From Proteiniphilum sp. UBA5384 (GTDB lineage: Bacteria > Bacteroidota > Bacteroidia > Bacteroidales > Dysgonomonadaceae), in contig NZ_DHOS01000052.1 in the NCBI RefSeq assembly GCF_002410825.1, forward strand, positions 115,711-179,710: a DNA stretch of 64,000 nt. Reading direction: 5' to 3'. A model generated the notes under the pieces. That model was not told where the DNA came from, searched no databases, and saw only the letters and a program-made list of their open reading frames with translations. This document shows positions 42,014 through 51,963 of the stretch, in pieces. Within the stretch, counting starts at the first letter, position 1. The number at the start of each line of letters is the position of its first letter. The position numbers were made by a program, and so were the translations under genes.

Positions 42014-43402
42014 TTATTCTAATTCAACATTCCATACTATAACGCCGCTATTGGTGCATAAGAAAGCTACGGTACAAGAGTTTCCATCGGGTGCTACAAG
42101 AATTTTTACTTCTCCCGTAGAATTGCCGTTTGAACCAAGTGACGGATCAAGTGGAAATTTTTCCCAATCATTCCATACACGTGTATGTATCAGGCTTGTA
42201 ATGTTGTTTATACTTGAGGGGTCTTTCATCATAGCTCTTACGGTGAAGATTTCTCTCATCCAACTGCTGGCATTCTGTTCAATTAGAAAAATATATCTTG
42301 CCCCGTTCATGTCAGCATAATCAAAAGCGTGTCCCCCGCCTAACCATTGATGGAATACATCCTGGATATGATGCTCCGATTCATATATAGGTGTATTTGT
42401 TACCCCATCCATATAGGTTATTGCCACTTGAGCTACCCCATTCACAAAACGATTGATAAAATAATTGGTATTTTCTCCGAGCTCTATGGGAACAACTTTT
42501 GCTTGCACTCCCATGGTATAATCGATATCAAAATCGATTTTTTTAGGTGTTTCAGAAACCGTTCTCCCATCTCTTACTTCCCATCGCAATATCGTGTTAT
42601 TATTAGATACTGCAAGATATACGAAAGCATGTTGTGTCAGGTCTCCTTTGACATATATTTTTCTGCCGATTTGGGCGCCTGGCATGTTTTCAAGTACATA
42701 TTTAAAGAGAAGTTCAGGTTTGGCGGTAACTCCTTTCCACCAAAACATGTGAATTTCCTGTCCCACTGCAGTGGCTGCATTGCAAGATGCAATGTTGCCG
42801 GCATCATCAGTCGTCATATGAAGTGGCATTTTGAATCCCAAGTCTTGCCAGTCGATTCCTTCCCAAGACATATTACCAGCTTTAGCTCCATCTGTTAAGT
42901 TGAAATAGGAGAACCCGGATCTGTCATGAACAACAATGTAATTTCCGCTGATGCCGATAGCACCGTTATTATGGGCTGAAAATCCCAATTCTGAACCTGT
43001 TTTTTTCCATAACTCTGATACTTTGATGGCTGTCGGGATGATTTTTAATTTGATCGTATATGTTCTTTTTTCACCATCAGCTCCAATAATTCCGATGGTC
43101 ACCGGTTGAGAAAAATCCATGTATTCTCCCAGTGGCACCTCTGATTCAACAGTTGCATTATTCGGAATACTAACCGACATACGTATTTTAGTAAGATCTG
43201 TATTCCGAGCCCCATCCACTTCCAGATAAATTTCATTATTTTCGTTGGGTGTTACGGCAAAATCGGTATTGCTATCATTTGGTAGCATAATACGGATTCC
43301 GGTTATTTCATTTCCTAAAGTAGGTATTAGTTCCTCTGCTTTTTCACACGAAAATGCCAAGGCCAACACCAGGATTCCAATGACCTTAAATATATTTTTC
43401 AT
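42014..43402 (-). CDS. DUF5018-type surface lipoprotein (putative glycan-binding)
   Basis: From the ATG at 43402 (MKNIFKVIGILVLALAFSC) this is a 462-residue lipoprotein with anchor Cys19. Residues about 25-130 look like a DUF5018 immunoglobulin-like module (EITGIRIMLPNDSNTDFAV ... GEKRTYTIKLKI). The rest reads as a beta-propeller-like domain (ISGNYIVVHDRSGFSYFNL; AFVYLAVSNNNTILRWEV). In the place of a SusE-like protein right after SusD, it likely binds the glycan at the surface. Start 43426 would overlap the SusD stop. The substrate is unknown. Confidence 0.75.
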   Translation of the reverse strand: MKNIFKVIGILVLALAFSCEKAEELIPTLGNEITGIRIMLPNDSNTDFAVTPNENNEIYLEVDGARNTDLTKIRMSVSIPNNATVESEVPLGEYMDFSQPVTIGIIGADGEKRTYTIKLKIIPTAIKVSELWKKTGSELGFSAHNNGAIGISGNYIVVHDRSGFSYFNLTDGAKAGNMSWEGIDWQDLGFKMPLHMTTDDAGNIASCNAATAVGQEIHMFWWKGVTAKPELLFKYVLENMPGAQIGRKIYVKGDLTQHAFVYLAVSNNNTILRWEVRDGRTVSETPKKIDFDIDYTMGVQAKVVPIELGENTNYFINRFVNGVAQVAITYMDGVTNTPIYESEHHIQDVFHQWLGGGHAFDYADMNGARYIFLIEQNASSWMREIFTVRAMMKDPSSINNITSLIHTRVWNDWEKFPLDPSLGSNGNSTGEVKILVAPDGNSCTVAFLCTNSGVIVWNVELE

Positions 43403-43419
43403 TTTATCTTTTGTTTTTG

Positions 43420-45054
43420 TTACCACTTGTCTATTTGTTTACATTCCGGATTATTTTGGAGTTCGGATAATGGTATAGGAAATTGGTAGTAGCGTTCTTC
43501 GAAAAAACGATTTTTCCCGTCGCAATCCACAACTTCGTAGGTGAAGGTGTTGTCTGTATTTTTTGTGATTTTCATCCCATGCATGCGTTTTCCTCCTAAT
43601 ACATCCAGTGCGATCCTCCATCTCCTTAGATCCCAGTAGCGTTGTCCTTCAAAAGCCAACTCAATTTTACGTTCTTCCCTGATAATTTGCCTCAAATTTG
43701 GTTGGCTTGTTTCGGTTATATTGGGCAGCTTGGCTCTTTTCCGTACTTTATTCAAGGGAGCCAAAGCTTCGCTTGATTTTCCCAATTCGTTTAATGCTTC
43801 TGATTGATTTAGAAGTACTTCCGCATAACGCACTTCAGACCATGCCGTTGTTCCTTTTTTTGTCATATCTGTAACCTGTTCATCCAGCAGTTTACGGATA
43901 TAATATCCTGTGGTAGTTGAGTTAGGATGATTTTCCGTCCCAAATTCTTTAAATCCATCTTTACCTCCAACAAATGTTTCTATTGTGCGACCTTTCCATG
44001 GCGCTCCATTATATAGTATGGAAGCATAAAAACGGGGTTCTCTGTTTTGATAGGGATTTGCTGCATGTTCAGGAATGTCCCAGTCAAACTTACTGCCATC
44101 AGCCATGTAATATGAATCTATCATCTCTTGTGTGGGCACAGCTATACTTTTTATTTCTTTGTTCTCTGGATCAAAATCACCACTGGGACTATATAACTTG
44201 TCAAATTGAATTGAGTGATTGAGTTGACCATGAAATCTGTATCCCAACACGGTTTCTTTGCACAAATCGGATTGCTTGAATACTTCTGCGTATTCGGGCA
44301 ATAGATCATATAGCGATTCTTCTTTGTCAATGACCATTTGGGCGGCATCTGCGGCTTTTTCCCAACGTCGTGCATAAAGCATTACTCTGGATTTAAATCC
44401 ATATACCGCACCCTTGGTTATGCGTCCATAATTGTCTTTATCCCATTCGTCCGGTAGATTTTCAGCGGCAAAATCTAAGTCACTCTCAATAAAATCCCAA
44501 CAATCACTCTCTGAACTTCGAGCTTTAAATGCTTCATTCGGACCATCAATATAATCACGAATGACAATACTTCCGTGATTTCTTACCAACATAAAGTGTA
44601 GGTAAGCCCTGAAAAACCGAGCTTGAGCCTCCATTAACGCTACTATTTTTTCATCATATTTTGTGTATGTTTTCAGACCATACAAAAATTCATTGATACG
44701 CCGTATTCGGTTATATTCGTAGGAGTAGTCACTTAGAATATTGCTTGAAGGACTGATGCCGCCGGTGTAAACAACCTTATTCACATCTCCCCCGGCTCCT
44801 CCCATTACGTTAGTGTTATAACGGAGAATATCGGAGAATCCATCATGCATACTCACTTCTGCATATTTGAGTCCATAAGGGCCATATTCATAAATGGGTT
44901 TATAAAATCCATTTATGTACAAATAGGTGTTTTCCACCGATTTCCATGCGTCCATTTCTGTATATTTTTCACGCGGATCAGGGTCTAAGAAGTCAGCACA
45001 ACGTGTAAATATCAAAACAATTGCAATGAGTGTTGTTATTTTCAAGATTTTCAT
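43420..45054 (-). CDS. SusD/RagB family surface lipoprotein (second locus)
   Basis: This 544-residue lipoprotein has signal MKILKITTLIAIVLIFTRC with anchor Cys19, followed by ADFLDPDPREKYTEMDAW. SusD motifs include ARFFRAYLHFMLVRNHGSI, KGAVYGFKSRVMLYA, RYAEVLLNQSEALNELGKS, and the C-terminal REERKIELAFEGQRYWDLRRW. It partners with the SusC 11 bp upstream. The binding specificity cannot be read from sequence. Confidence 0.95.
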   Translation of the reverse strand: MKILKITTLIAIVLIFTRCADFLDPDPREKYTEMDAWKSVENTYLYINGFYKPIYEYGPYGLKYAEVSMHDGFSDILRYNTNVMGGAGGDVNKVVYTGGISPSSNILSDYSYEYNRIRRINEFLYGLKTYTKYDEKIVALMEAQARFFRAYLHFMLVRNHGSIVIRDYIDGPNEAFKARSSESDCWDFIESDLDFAAENLPDEWDKDNYGRITKGAVYGFKSRVMLYARRWEKAADAAQMVIDKEESLYDLLPEYAEVFKQSDLCKETVLGYRFHGQLNHSIQFDKLYSPSGDFDPENKEIKSIAVPTQEMIDSYYMADGSKFDWDIPEHAANPYQNREPRFYASILYNGAPWKGRTIETFVGGKDGFKEFGTENHPNSTTTGYYIRKLLDEQVTDMTKKGTTAWSEVRYAEVLLNQSEALNELGKSSEALAPLNKVRKRAKLPNITETSQPNLRQIIREERKIELAFEGQRYWDLRRWRIALDVLGGKRMHGMKITKNTDNTFTYEVVDCDGKNRFFEERYYQFPIPLSELQNNPECKQIDKW

Positions 45055-45065
45055 TGTTTTACCTG

Positions 45066-48000
45066 TTAAAAAGTTAGATTGATTCCGAATTCATACGTCC
45101 GCTGTTGCGGGTAATATCCATTTGTAATCTCAGGCATTTCCGGGTCTATATTGTATTTTGTCAATTCAGACCAAGTGAAGAGATTACTTCCGGTAAGCGT
45201 AAATCTAATGTTGTCAATTCCAATGTTGCGGACATAATTGTTTTTTAATGTATATCCCAGTTGGATATTTTTTAAGCGTAGATAACTACCGTTACGGATC
45301 CACCAGTCGGAAGCCCAGCCATTTGTGTTTCCCATTTCTGCGGCAATTGTTGTCAATCGGGTGAATTCTGAGTTGGGATTGTCCGGAGTCCAACTATTCT
45401 CGATCAGAAAATTAGGAGAATTTCCATTACCGAAGAAGGGGCGGGTAAGTATTGTAGCATCCACATGTCCATTGCCATATACACCACTTAAAAATACATC
45501 GGTGATGGCAGCTCCCTGGAAGAAAATAGAAAAATCGAAATCCCTCCATGCTGCTCCTATATTAAGGCCATACATGAGTTCCGGTAAATTACTGTTCCCT
45601 ATGAATGTATAGTCTTGCGCCCGATCAATTTTTCCATCACTGTTCAAGTCCTTGTATCGGATGTCTCCTGGCCGGATTTGATCTTTACTTAAGTGTCCCA
45701 AAGTCGCACTATTGATGATATCTTCTTTATTCTGATAAAGGCCATCTGTTATGAATCCTATCTTTTCTCCCATTTTCCGACCTGTCCTTTTTTGATAATC
45801 AGGAGTATTTGGACTTTCATTCATTTTTAATATCTTATTGCGAGACCAGCCAACATTTCCTTTTATATTATATTGGAATTCGTTAATGTTATTCTGATGT
45901 GTCAATACCAATTCAAATCCTTTGTTGCTGACTTTTCCTCCGTTAATAGTGCTCGGATGGTTTCCTCCCAGAGAGGGTGGATAGATAGCACTACTCGAAA
46001 TTAGGATATCCTTAGTTAATTTATAGAATAAATCAAATTCCATTCCAAAAATACCTTTGTTTAGCATTAACTCGTACCCAATATTATAGGTCGCAGTTTT
46101 TTCCCAGGTAATATTCCGGTTGATATTTCCCGCCGTATAGATTGAGATATACTCTTTATCTCCTATATAAAGTGTAGGTGGATTTGGATTCATCAAATTT
46201 AAATACTGGAAATCGCCAATACGGTCGTTACCTAATATCCCTACAGATGCACGTAATTTCAGATTTTCAATTTTATTCTTGTAGGGAGCGAAAAAAGATT
46301 CTTCCGATATTCTCCATCCGAAAGATGCTGCGGGAAAGAAGCCCCATCTGTTTTCCGGTGGAAATCGGACTGATCCGTCATAACGAGCAACCAGTTCTGC
46401 CAAGTACTTGTTTTCATAACTATAATTGATACGTCCTACGTAGCCGGCACGATTGAATTTATAACTTCCACCCCTGACACCTTCTGACTTTTTCCCTAAT
46501 AATATGTCTTTTCCTAAATTTATTTCATGTAATGTGGTCAGGTCGAAACCTTGTACGGTTGCTCCAACGTTTTCACTTTTGTGTGAGGATTGTTCATATA
46601 AGAATAAAGCCGATATGTTGTGTTTCCCAAATGTGGCGGTATAGCTTATAGATGGTTGAACTGTTAATCGTTCAGCCTGAGAACTGTTGTTGGCCAATAC
46701 AGCTTCTTTTGGATCCCCGTGATTAGCTTCTACAACCTCGTATTGTTCAGTTCTTATATTGTAGCTGTTCATTTTGAACTGCTCTCTCCATGATTTTGAA
46801 GTAGTATAATCTTTATCGTACGATGTCTTTAGTTTAAGATTTAAACCTTTGACCCAAGGTACATCCCACGCTAACGTCAATGAAGAAAGCAATACATTCA
46901 GAATTGAGTTGTTATATCCTGTGAGGTTATTATAGGCAATAGGATTGGATTTGTCGGACTCACTTATATTCGCTGCCACAGGTAATCCCTCATATTCGGT
47001 AGGAGTTATTGGAACCATACGTTGTGCCATGTTGATAGGATTATTCCATGCCTGATTTCCCACAGAGTAGTATCCCCCTTTGCGGTCTTCCTGTCGAGCT
47101 CCCAGGTCCAACCCTAATTTAAAACCATTCTTAAGGTTGACATCAATATTTGACCGGAGATTATATCTTTTGAATGAGAATTTGTCAAGAATTCCGTCTT
47201 GATCATAATATCCAATGGAGAGAAAATAGTTTGTGGTTTCATTGCCTCCATTTACTGAGATGTTGTGGTGGGTTGCCATAGCGCCATCTTTCATCAAGGC
47301 ATTAAACCAATTAGTATTTGCATATTTACCTTCCGGATCTCCATTTAATACTTTATCATATACGGATTCCGTGAAGAGAGGTTCCATTCCATCCATTTCA
47401 AGGGCTTTATTATACCATTTGATAAAATCTGGTCCATTTAAAAATTTAGGATAGTTTGTATTCTGATTATACTGAATTTTCCCTGTATAAGTAATTTGCG
47501 GTTTTTGTATACGACCTCGTTTAGTTTTTATCAGAATAACCCCACCAGCTCCTTGCATACCATATACTGCGGCTGAAGAAGCATCTTTTAGTATTGTGAT
47601 ACTCTCTATTTCATTAGGATCTAAATTGTTGAATGATCTTTGAACATCATCCACAATAATCATAGGAGCAGCATCGCCTAACGTAGAGATACCGCGAATC
47701 CGGAGAGTTGAACCATCCGCTCCAGGCTGTCCTGATTTTTGTGTGGCAACTAAGCCTGGTAATTTTCCGGCTAATGCGCTTGTCAACTCACCAGATGGTG
47801 CGCGTATAATGTCTTTAGCGTCCACTTGTGCCACAGAGCCGGTCACGTGCATTTTCTTTTGTGTTCCATAGCCAACTACAACTACTTCATCCAGTAATTC
47901 CATGTCTTCAGACATAGTTATGTTTATATATGTCTGACCGTCTAGAGAAACATCTTGAGTCCTAAAACCTACATAAGTGAGTTCAAGTATAGCGTTCCTA

Positions 48001-48233
48001 TCTGTGACACTGATACTAAACTCTCCATTCATATCTGTGGTTGTACCTTGTGCGGTACCTTTTATCACCACATTCACTCCGATTAAGCTTTCGCCTTTTG
48101 AATCTTTCACAGTCCCTCTAATATTACTTTGCGCAAATACATTGGTATTGCAAATCAGGAAGATGAAACAATTCAAAATAAACAGCGTTCGTTTTACTTT
48201 TCTTCCAAGGAAGAGTGATTTCATTTTTTTCAT
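45066..48233 (-). CDS. SusC/RagA family TonB-linked outer-membrane transporter (second locus)
   Basis: This 1055-residue outer-membrane transporter has a long basic signal peptide (MKKMKSLFLGRKVKR then hydrophobic residues to VFAQ). A CarboxypepD_reg-like domain (IRGTVKDSKGESLIGVNVVI) and the plug start DEVVVVGYGTQKKMHVTGSV follow. Plug motifs are LRIRGISTLGDAAPMIIVDD and SAAVYGMQGAGGVILIKTK, and the barrel ends EFGINLTF. No promoter is clear in the 234 bp upstream, so it may be read through from the AGE and DUF4855 genes. The locus has no glycoside hydrolase, so cargo may be an intact small glycoside or plant metabolite. Confidence 0.95.
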   Translation of the reverse strand: MKKMKSLFLGRKVKRTLFILNCFIFLICNTNVFAQSNIRGTVKDSKGESLIGVNVVIKGTAQGTTTDMNGEFSISVTDRNAILELTYVGFRTQDVSLDGQTYINITMSEDMELLDEVVVVGYGTQKKMHVTGSVAQVDAKDIIRAPSGELTSALAGKLPGLVATQKSGQPGADGSTLRIRGISTLGDAAPMIIVDDVQRSFNNLDPNEIESITILKDASSAAVYGMQGAGGVILIKTKRGRIQKPQITYTGKIQYNQNTNYPKFLNGPDFIKWYNKALEMDGMEPLFTESVYDKVLNGDPEGKYANTNWFNALMKDGAMATHHNISVNGGNETTNYFLSIGYYDQDGILDKFSFKRYNLRSNIDVNLKNGFKLGLDLGARQEDRKGGYYSVGNQAWNNPINMAQRMVPITPTEYEGLPVAANISESDKSNPIAYNNLTGYNNSILNVLLSSLTLAWDVPWVKGLNLKLKTSYDKDYTTSKSWREQFKMNSYNIRTEQYEVVEANHGDPKEAVLANNSSQAERLTVQPSISYTATFGKHNISALFLYEQSSHKSENVGATVQGFDLTTLHEINLGKDILLGKKSEGVRGGSYKFNRAGYVGRINYSYENKYLAELVARYDGSVRFPPENRWGFFPAASFGWRISEESFFAPYKNKIENLKLRASVGILGNDRIGDFQYLNLMNPNPPTLYIGDKEYISIYTAGNINRNITWEKTATYNIGYELMLNKGIFGMEFDLFYKLTKDILISSSAIYPPSLGGNHPSTINGGKVSNKGFELVLTHQNNINEFQYNIKGNVGWSRNKILKMNESPNTPDYQKRTGRKMGEKIGFITDGLYQNKEDIINSATLGHLSKDQIRPGDIRYKDLNSDGKIDRAQDYTFIGNSNLPELMYGLNIGAAWRDFDFSIFFQGAAITDVFLSGVYGNGHVDATILTRPFFGNGNSPNFLIENSWTPDNPNSEFTRLTTIAAEMGNTNGWASDWWIRNGSYLRLKNIQLGYTLKNNYVRNIGIDNIRFTLTGSNLFTWSELTKYNIDPEMPEITNGYYPQQRTYEFGINLTF

Positions 48234-48467
48234 TGAACTTGGTTTAATTTTAATTTAACAATATGGCCAATTTTTTTTATTTGTTAGCAATTTCCTTTCC
48301 GGAAATTTAAGTCTTTGCTGACAGATTGATAGCCTTTAAGTGTATTTTAATTAGGTATTAATAGTTTATCTTCATGTAATGAAGTTGATTTCAATGATAA
48401 TATTGTACGCGATTGCCTACTTTCCAGCTGTTTGGGATCACGTAAGAATCCCATGTTCATTTCATAT

Positions 48468-49610
48468 TCAATTTTTTTTAAAGTTTACGTCTTGTCTTTT
48501 TATAATAATATCTGTCAGTCTATTATACAGTTGTTGGTCTTCCGGATCTTTCGATTGTGACAGTTGGTAAAAAGCATCACCTCCTTGGTAATAGGCAACT
48601 TTTAAAGTATCAAATACTCCATATTTTGTGAATACATCTAAGTAATCACTCAACCGATATCCCCATCCACTGCTGGCTAAAACTCTTTCATCAAATTCAA
48701 TTTCCATATGCATGAAGTTATCCTTAGCCCTTTGGCAGGCTTTTTCTAATTGGGAGTAAGGAACACTTTCATTAAAAAAATAATTAGGTTGGTAATAAAT
48801 CTGGTTAAATCCAAGGGTTTGCCATTCCTCATATCCATCAGAATTAAAATAAGGGATCCAGTAAAAATCATAGCCTTTTTTATAAATATAATTTGCAACA
48901 TATTTAGCAAGATCGCGACTATTGGTTGCTTCCTCAGCTAACCAATAGAATCCAACTAATTCTACATGTTTTAAATTTGCTTTTTTAAAAAGTTGTTCCG
49001 CATATTCAATATACCATTCACAAGCAGCTAACCGATCTTTCCGATTCGAAAAATCCATCTTTTGATTCTTTAACTCCCCCCAGTCTTTCTGGTTGGGGAT
49101 TGGTTCAGGTATGCTCAATATCACTTTTCTTTTCTCGATTGTACCGTCTATAATGCGGCTCTTCACTAACTCATCTATCTGTTCATTGAGTGCATGAATA
49201 GCATTGTTTTTGATAAAAAAGTTCTCTAAAAGTTTTTCCCATTCGATTTTCCGGGCAGCTGCTTTTTCATAACCAGATGCGAATCCTCGTCCATTTCCAT
49301 CTTTAATTTCCAAAAACAGGAATCCGTCAAATAGTAAATTACTTTCACCCTCTTTTTCCGTAAATATATAGGGAGCGAAATGGCTTTTATCCCATTTTAT
49401 ATTTCGGTGTGCTCCTCCATCATAAATCAAAACCAAATCATTTGGGACTGCTTTATGATGTTTTAGATTGTCCAATTCAATATCTTCTTTAAAGATAAGA
49501 TCTTCATCTGTTTTATTACCATGGCTATTTGAGCAAGCGAGGATAGATGTTATTATTGCTGGAAGTATTAAAGAATATTGAACAGTTATATGAAAAGGCG
49601 TTTTTCCCAT
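48468..49610 (-). CDS. DUF4855 domain lipoprotein
   Basis: This 380-residue exported protein has a hydrophobic N-terminus ending IITSILACSNSHG, a probable lipobox with Cys26. DUF4855 features follow: DLVLIYDGGAHRNIKW, FDGFLFLEIKDG, KRKVILSIPEPIPNQKDWG, GFYWLAEEATNSRDLAKYVA, and FYWIPYFNSDGYEEW. The segments suggest a TIM barrel, possibly a glycosidase, but no activity is known to me. It lies between the AGE epimerase and SusC and belongs to the same strand run. The 234-bp gap after it shows nothing recognisable. Confidence 0.8.
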   Translation of the reverse strand: MGKTPFHITVQYSLILPAIITSILACSNSHGNKTDEDLIFKEDIELDNLKHHKAVPNDLVLIYDGGAHRNIKWDKSHFAPYIFTEKEGESNLLFDGFLFLEIKDGNGRGFASGYEKAAARKIEWEKLLENFFIKNNAIHALNEQIDELVKSRIIDGTIEKRKVILSIPEPIPNQKDWGELKNQKMDFSNRKDRLAACEWYIEYAEQLFKKANLKHVELVGFYWLAEEATNSRDLAKYVANYIYKKGYDFYWIPYFNSDGYEEWQTLGFNQIYYQPNYFFNESVPYSQLEKACQRAKDNFMHMEIEFDERVLASSGWGYRLSDYLDVFTKYGVFDTLKVAYYQGGDAFYQLSQSKDPEDQQLYNRLTDIIIKRQDVNFKKN

Positions 49611-49633
49611 TTCTTGTCTATTTATTTATCGGT

Positions 49634-50866
49634 TTATAATCCTACATTAGAAAGTGATTGTTTATGTTCTTTTGATTCTATTTCGGTCCTATTTATTTCT
49701 TCCAGCACCTTCCAGCACTGGTACAATCCCCTTGGTACATGGAAGCATCCTTTCCATTTACCTCCTTTCAAATCCAACAATACTTCCCCGCGACGATTCA
49801 AATACCCCCACCATTCCGGGTATTCCGGGTCTTTGAAATGGTTCCAAGTGTAATCGTGTACTTTTTTAAACCATTGGAGAGACTCCTCGGAGCCGGTTAA
49901 ATGATATCCTTTCAGCAGTGATATCAACGCTTCCACATGTACCCACCACAGTTTCTGGTCCCATTCCAATTCCTGTAGAGGGGCTCCCTTCCTGTCCATA
50001 AAGTAAAAGATGCCGTCATACTTTTTATCCCAGCCATATTCTATTGTTCTTAGGGTAGTCTCTGTAGCTTTTTCTATCAGTTTGGGGCGGTTGAGCCGTA
50101 CTCCCAGGTCCATGATGAACCACATCGCTTCTATCCCGTGTCCCGGATTCACCAGACGTCCACCAAAGGTATCGGACAGGGTGCCGTCCCGGTTCACATT
50201 TTCTACGATAATCCCTCCCAATTCAGGGCGCAGGAATACCTCCATCACTTCATGGATGCATTCTTCCATAGTGCGTTCAATGATCTCCTTGTCGAGCAGA
50301 TGCTCAATTTCGAGGGTGAGATTACTCAGAATCATCGGTAGGGAAAATCCTTTGAGCGGACGTGTCCCGGGATAGGCTTTATTCCATTTTCCTTTTGGAT
50401 TATTTTTTTTGGAAAGGATATTTTCGAAAGTGCGTTTGGCAATGTCGGCATATTCCTGGTTGCCGGTTGCCAGGCTCAATTGTCCAAATCCCATCGCTGC
50501 AAAAGTATAAGAAAAGATATTATAGGGTTCTACCAATGGGTTCCCTTCCCGGGTAAGTGAAAAATACCAGTTGAAGTTCCCGTCATGGCCATGTCTTTTC
50601 AAAAATTCGGCTCCCTGTATGGCGCAATCGAGCCATTCCTGACGTTTTTCTACCTTATTGTACAGCATTGAAAATAGCCATACCTGGCGACCCTGAAGCC
50701 AGATGAATTTATCAGTATCAAATACATTCCCCTGACGATCGAGACAGGTGAAGTATCCGCCGAATTCTTTGTCCTGTGAATGGGTGAGCCAGAAAGGAAG
50801 TACACTCTCAAATAATTCAGTTTTATATTGTGATGTCATCAAGTTAAAGTTATTCATTTTATACAT
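49634..50866 (-). CDS. N-acylglucosamine 2-epimerase family protein (AGE)
   Basis: This (alpha/alpha)6-barrel epimerase of about 400 residues has no signal peptide. Family motifs are GGYFTCLDRQGNVFDTDKF, WLQGRQVWLFSMLYN, NPGHGIEAMWFIMDLG with a catalytic His, and WDQKLWWVHVEALISLL with a second His, and WGYLNRRGEVL. It resembles the renin-binding/N-acylglucosamine epimerase branch rather than cellobiose 2-epimerases. It is the first gene of the second locus. ATGs at 50857 and 50839 are also possible starts; the promoter at 50927-50957 allows all three. Confidence 0.88.
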   Translation of the reverse strand: MYKMNNFNLMTSQYKTELFESVLPFWLTHSQDKEFGGYFTCLDRQGNVFDTDKFIWLQGRQVWLFSMLYNKVEKRQEWLDCAIQGAEFLKRHGHDGNFNWYFSLTREGNPLVEPYNIFSYTFAAMGFGQLSLATGNQEYADIAKRTFENILSKKNNPKGKWNKAYPGTRPLKGFSLPMILSNLTLEIEHLLDKEIIERTMEECIHEVMEVFLRPELGGIIVENVNRDGTLSDTFGGRLVNPGHGIEAMWFIMDLGVRLNRPKLIEKATETTLRTIEYGWDKKYDGIFYFMDRKGAPLQELEWDQKLWWVHVEALISLLKGYHLTGSEESLQWFKKVHDYTWNHFKDPEYPEWWGYLNRRGEVLLDLKGGKWKGCFHVPRGLYQCWKVLEEINRTEIESKEHKQSLSNVGL

Positions 50867-50926
50867 TTTAATTATAATTTAATTATGTATTCGCTAATAA
50901 TATAATAATTATTTTATATGATACGA

Positions 50927-50957
50927 CAAATTAAAAGTAATAAATTTAAATATGCAA
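50927..50957 (-). promoter_or_regulatory. Promoter of the second SusCD locus
   Basis: On the minus strand TTG (50957-50955), a 20-bp spacer and TTAATTTG (50934-50927) fit the consensus with one -7 mismatch. It lies about 60 bp before the AGE start. The remaining 287-bp intergenic stretch to 51153 is very AT-rich and shows no gene. Confidence 0.5.
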
Positions 50958-51153
50958 GCTTTTAAATAAAATAATTTATTAAATAGAGTGTCGTTAAATA
51001 ATCTTAACTAATAAGGTGTCGCAGTAATTAAGGAATTAAGTTAAAAAAAGGGAGGCGTCAATTTGATGTCTTGTTCATCGTCGCTCCATATTTTTTCTAT
51101 AGATAATCCCATGCTTATGTATTCCTTAAAAGAATAACTAGGAGGTGGTATTG

Positions 51154-51963
51154 TCAGCAAAGTTGATCCAAAAACTGTATTGCTTCTTGCAGAGAGTCTA
51201 TTTTTCCTACATCAATTATTTTCAGGTTCCCGGGGATATAATAGTCGATATTTTCTTTATTGCAGATAGAGAGGTAAAAGTCGATGATGGAGAAACGATC
51301 CGGAAGATTAGGCATATATTGGAAAATGTCAGGATGGAGAATTTGTATTCCCGCAAAAGCCAGTTTCCTGTAATGCCGGGGATCGAAATAGGGGAAAGGT
51401 GATTTTATTTCACCGGTTTTTTCATTGATCCATCCTTTTAGGCGGTTGTCGTTATCAAATAGAAGATAACGGGATGTCTTTCGTTCGCTGCAGACGAGGG
51501 CTGCTATCGGATTGTTTTGGATGGAGTGTATATCCGTTTCGTCTAACCGGTACTGACCGGATTGTAGCTGTGGCCCCAGAAAGTTACTCTGTGTGCATGT
51601 ATCATATAGTTTTCGTAAGTCAATATTGGAAAGTATATCCACATTATGCACCAGGAACGGCTTGTTATCATTAAAAAATGGAGCTGTCTTTTTAATCCCT
51701 CCACCGGTGTCTAACAGTTTTTCCCGCTCATCTGAGAATTCGATATGAATGCCAAAACAATGGTTAGCCTCCACAAAATCGATAATCTGCCCCGCAAAAT
51801 GGTGCACATTGATGATAATCTCATCGAATCCGGAGGCTTTCAGTTTTTCGATAGTATGTTGCAATAACGGTTTTCCCCCGACCGGCACTAATGCTTTCGG
51901 CATAGTGTTGGTAAGGGGTTTGAGCCGTGTGCCAAGCCCGGCAGCAAATATCATCGCTTTCAT
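51154..51963 (-). CDS. Sugar-phosphate nucleotidyltransferase (MurU-like)
   Basis: From the ATG at 51963 this is a 269-residue cytoplasmic enzyme starting MKAMIFAAGLGTRLKPLTN, the nucleotide-binding G-x-G-T-R loop. It continues with PKALVPVGGKPLLQHTIEKL, INVHHFAGQI, SDEREKLLDTGGGIKKT, LVHNVDILSNIDL, and GIQILHPDIFQY. In Bacteroidetes and Pseudomonas such enzymes act as MurNAc-1-phosphate uridylyltransferases in peptidoglycan recycling. The partner kinase gene overlaps it (ATGA), supporting an AmgK-MurU pair. The frame stays open further upstream, but that part overlaps the kinase and is not coding. Confidence 0.85.
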   Translation of the reverse strand: MKAMIFAAGLGTRLKPLTNTMPKALVPVGGKPLLQHTIEKLKASGFDEIIINVHHFAGQIIDFVEANHCFGIHIEFSDEREKLLDTGGGIKKTAPFFNDNKPFLVHNVDILSNIDLRKLYDTCTQSNFLGPQLQSGQYRLDETDIHSIQNNPIAALVCSERKTSRYLLFDNDNRLKGWINEKTGEIKSPFPYFDPRHYRKLAFAGIQILHPDIFQYMPNLPDRFSIIDFYLSICNKENIDYYIPGNLKIIDVGKIDSLQEAIQFLDQLC

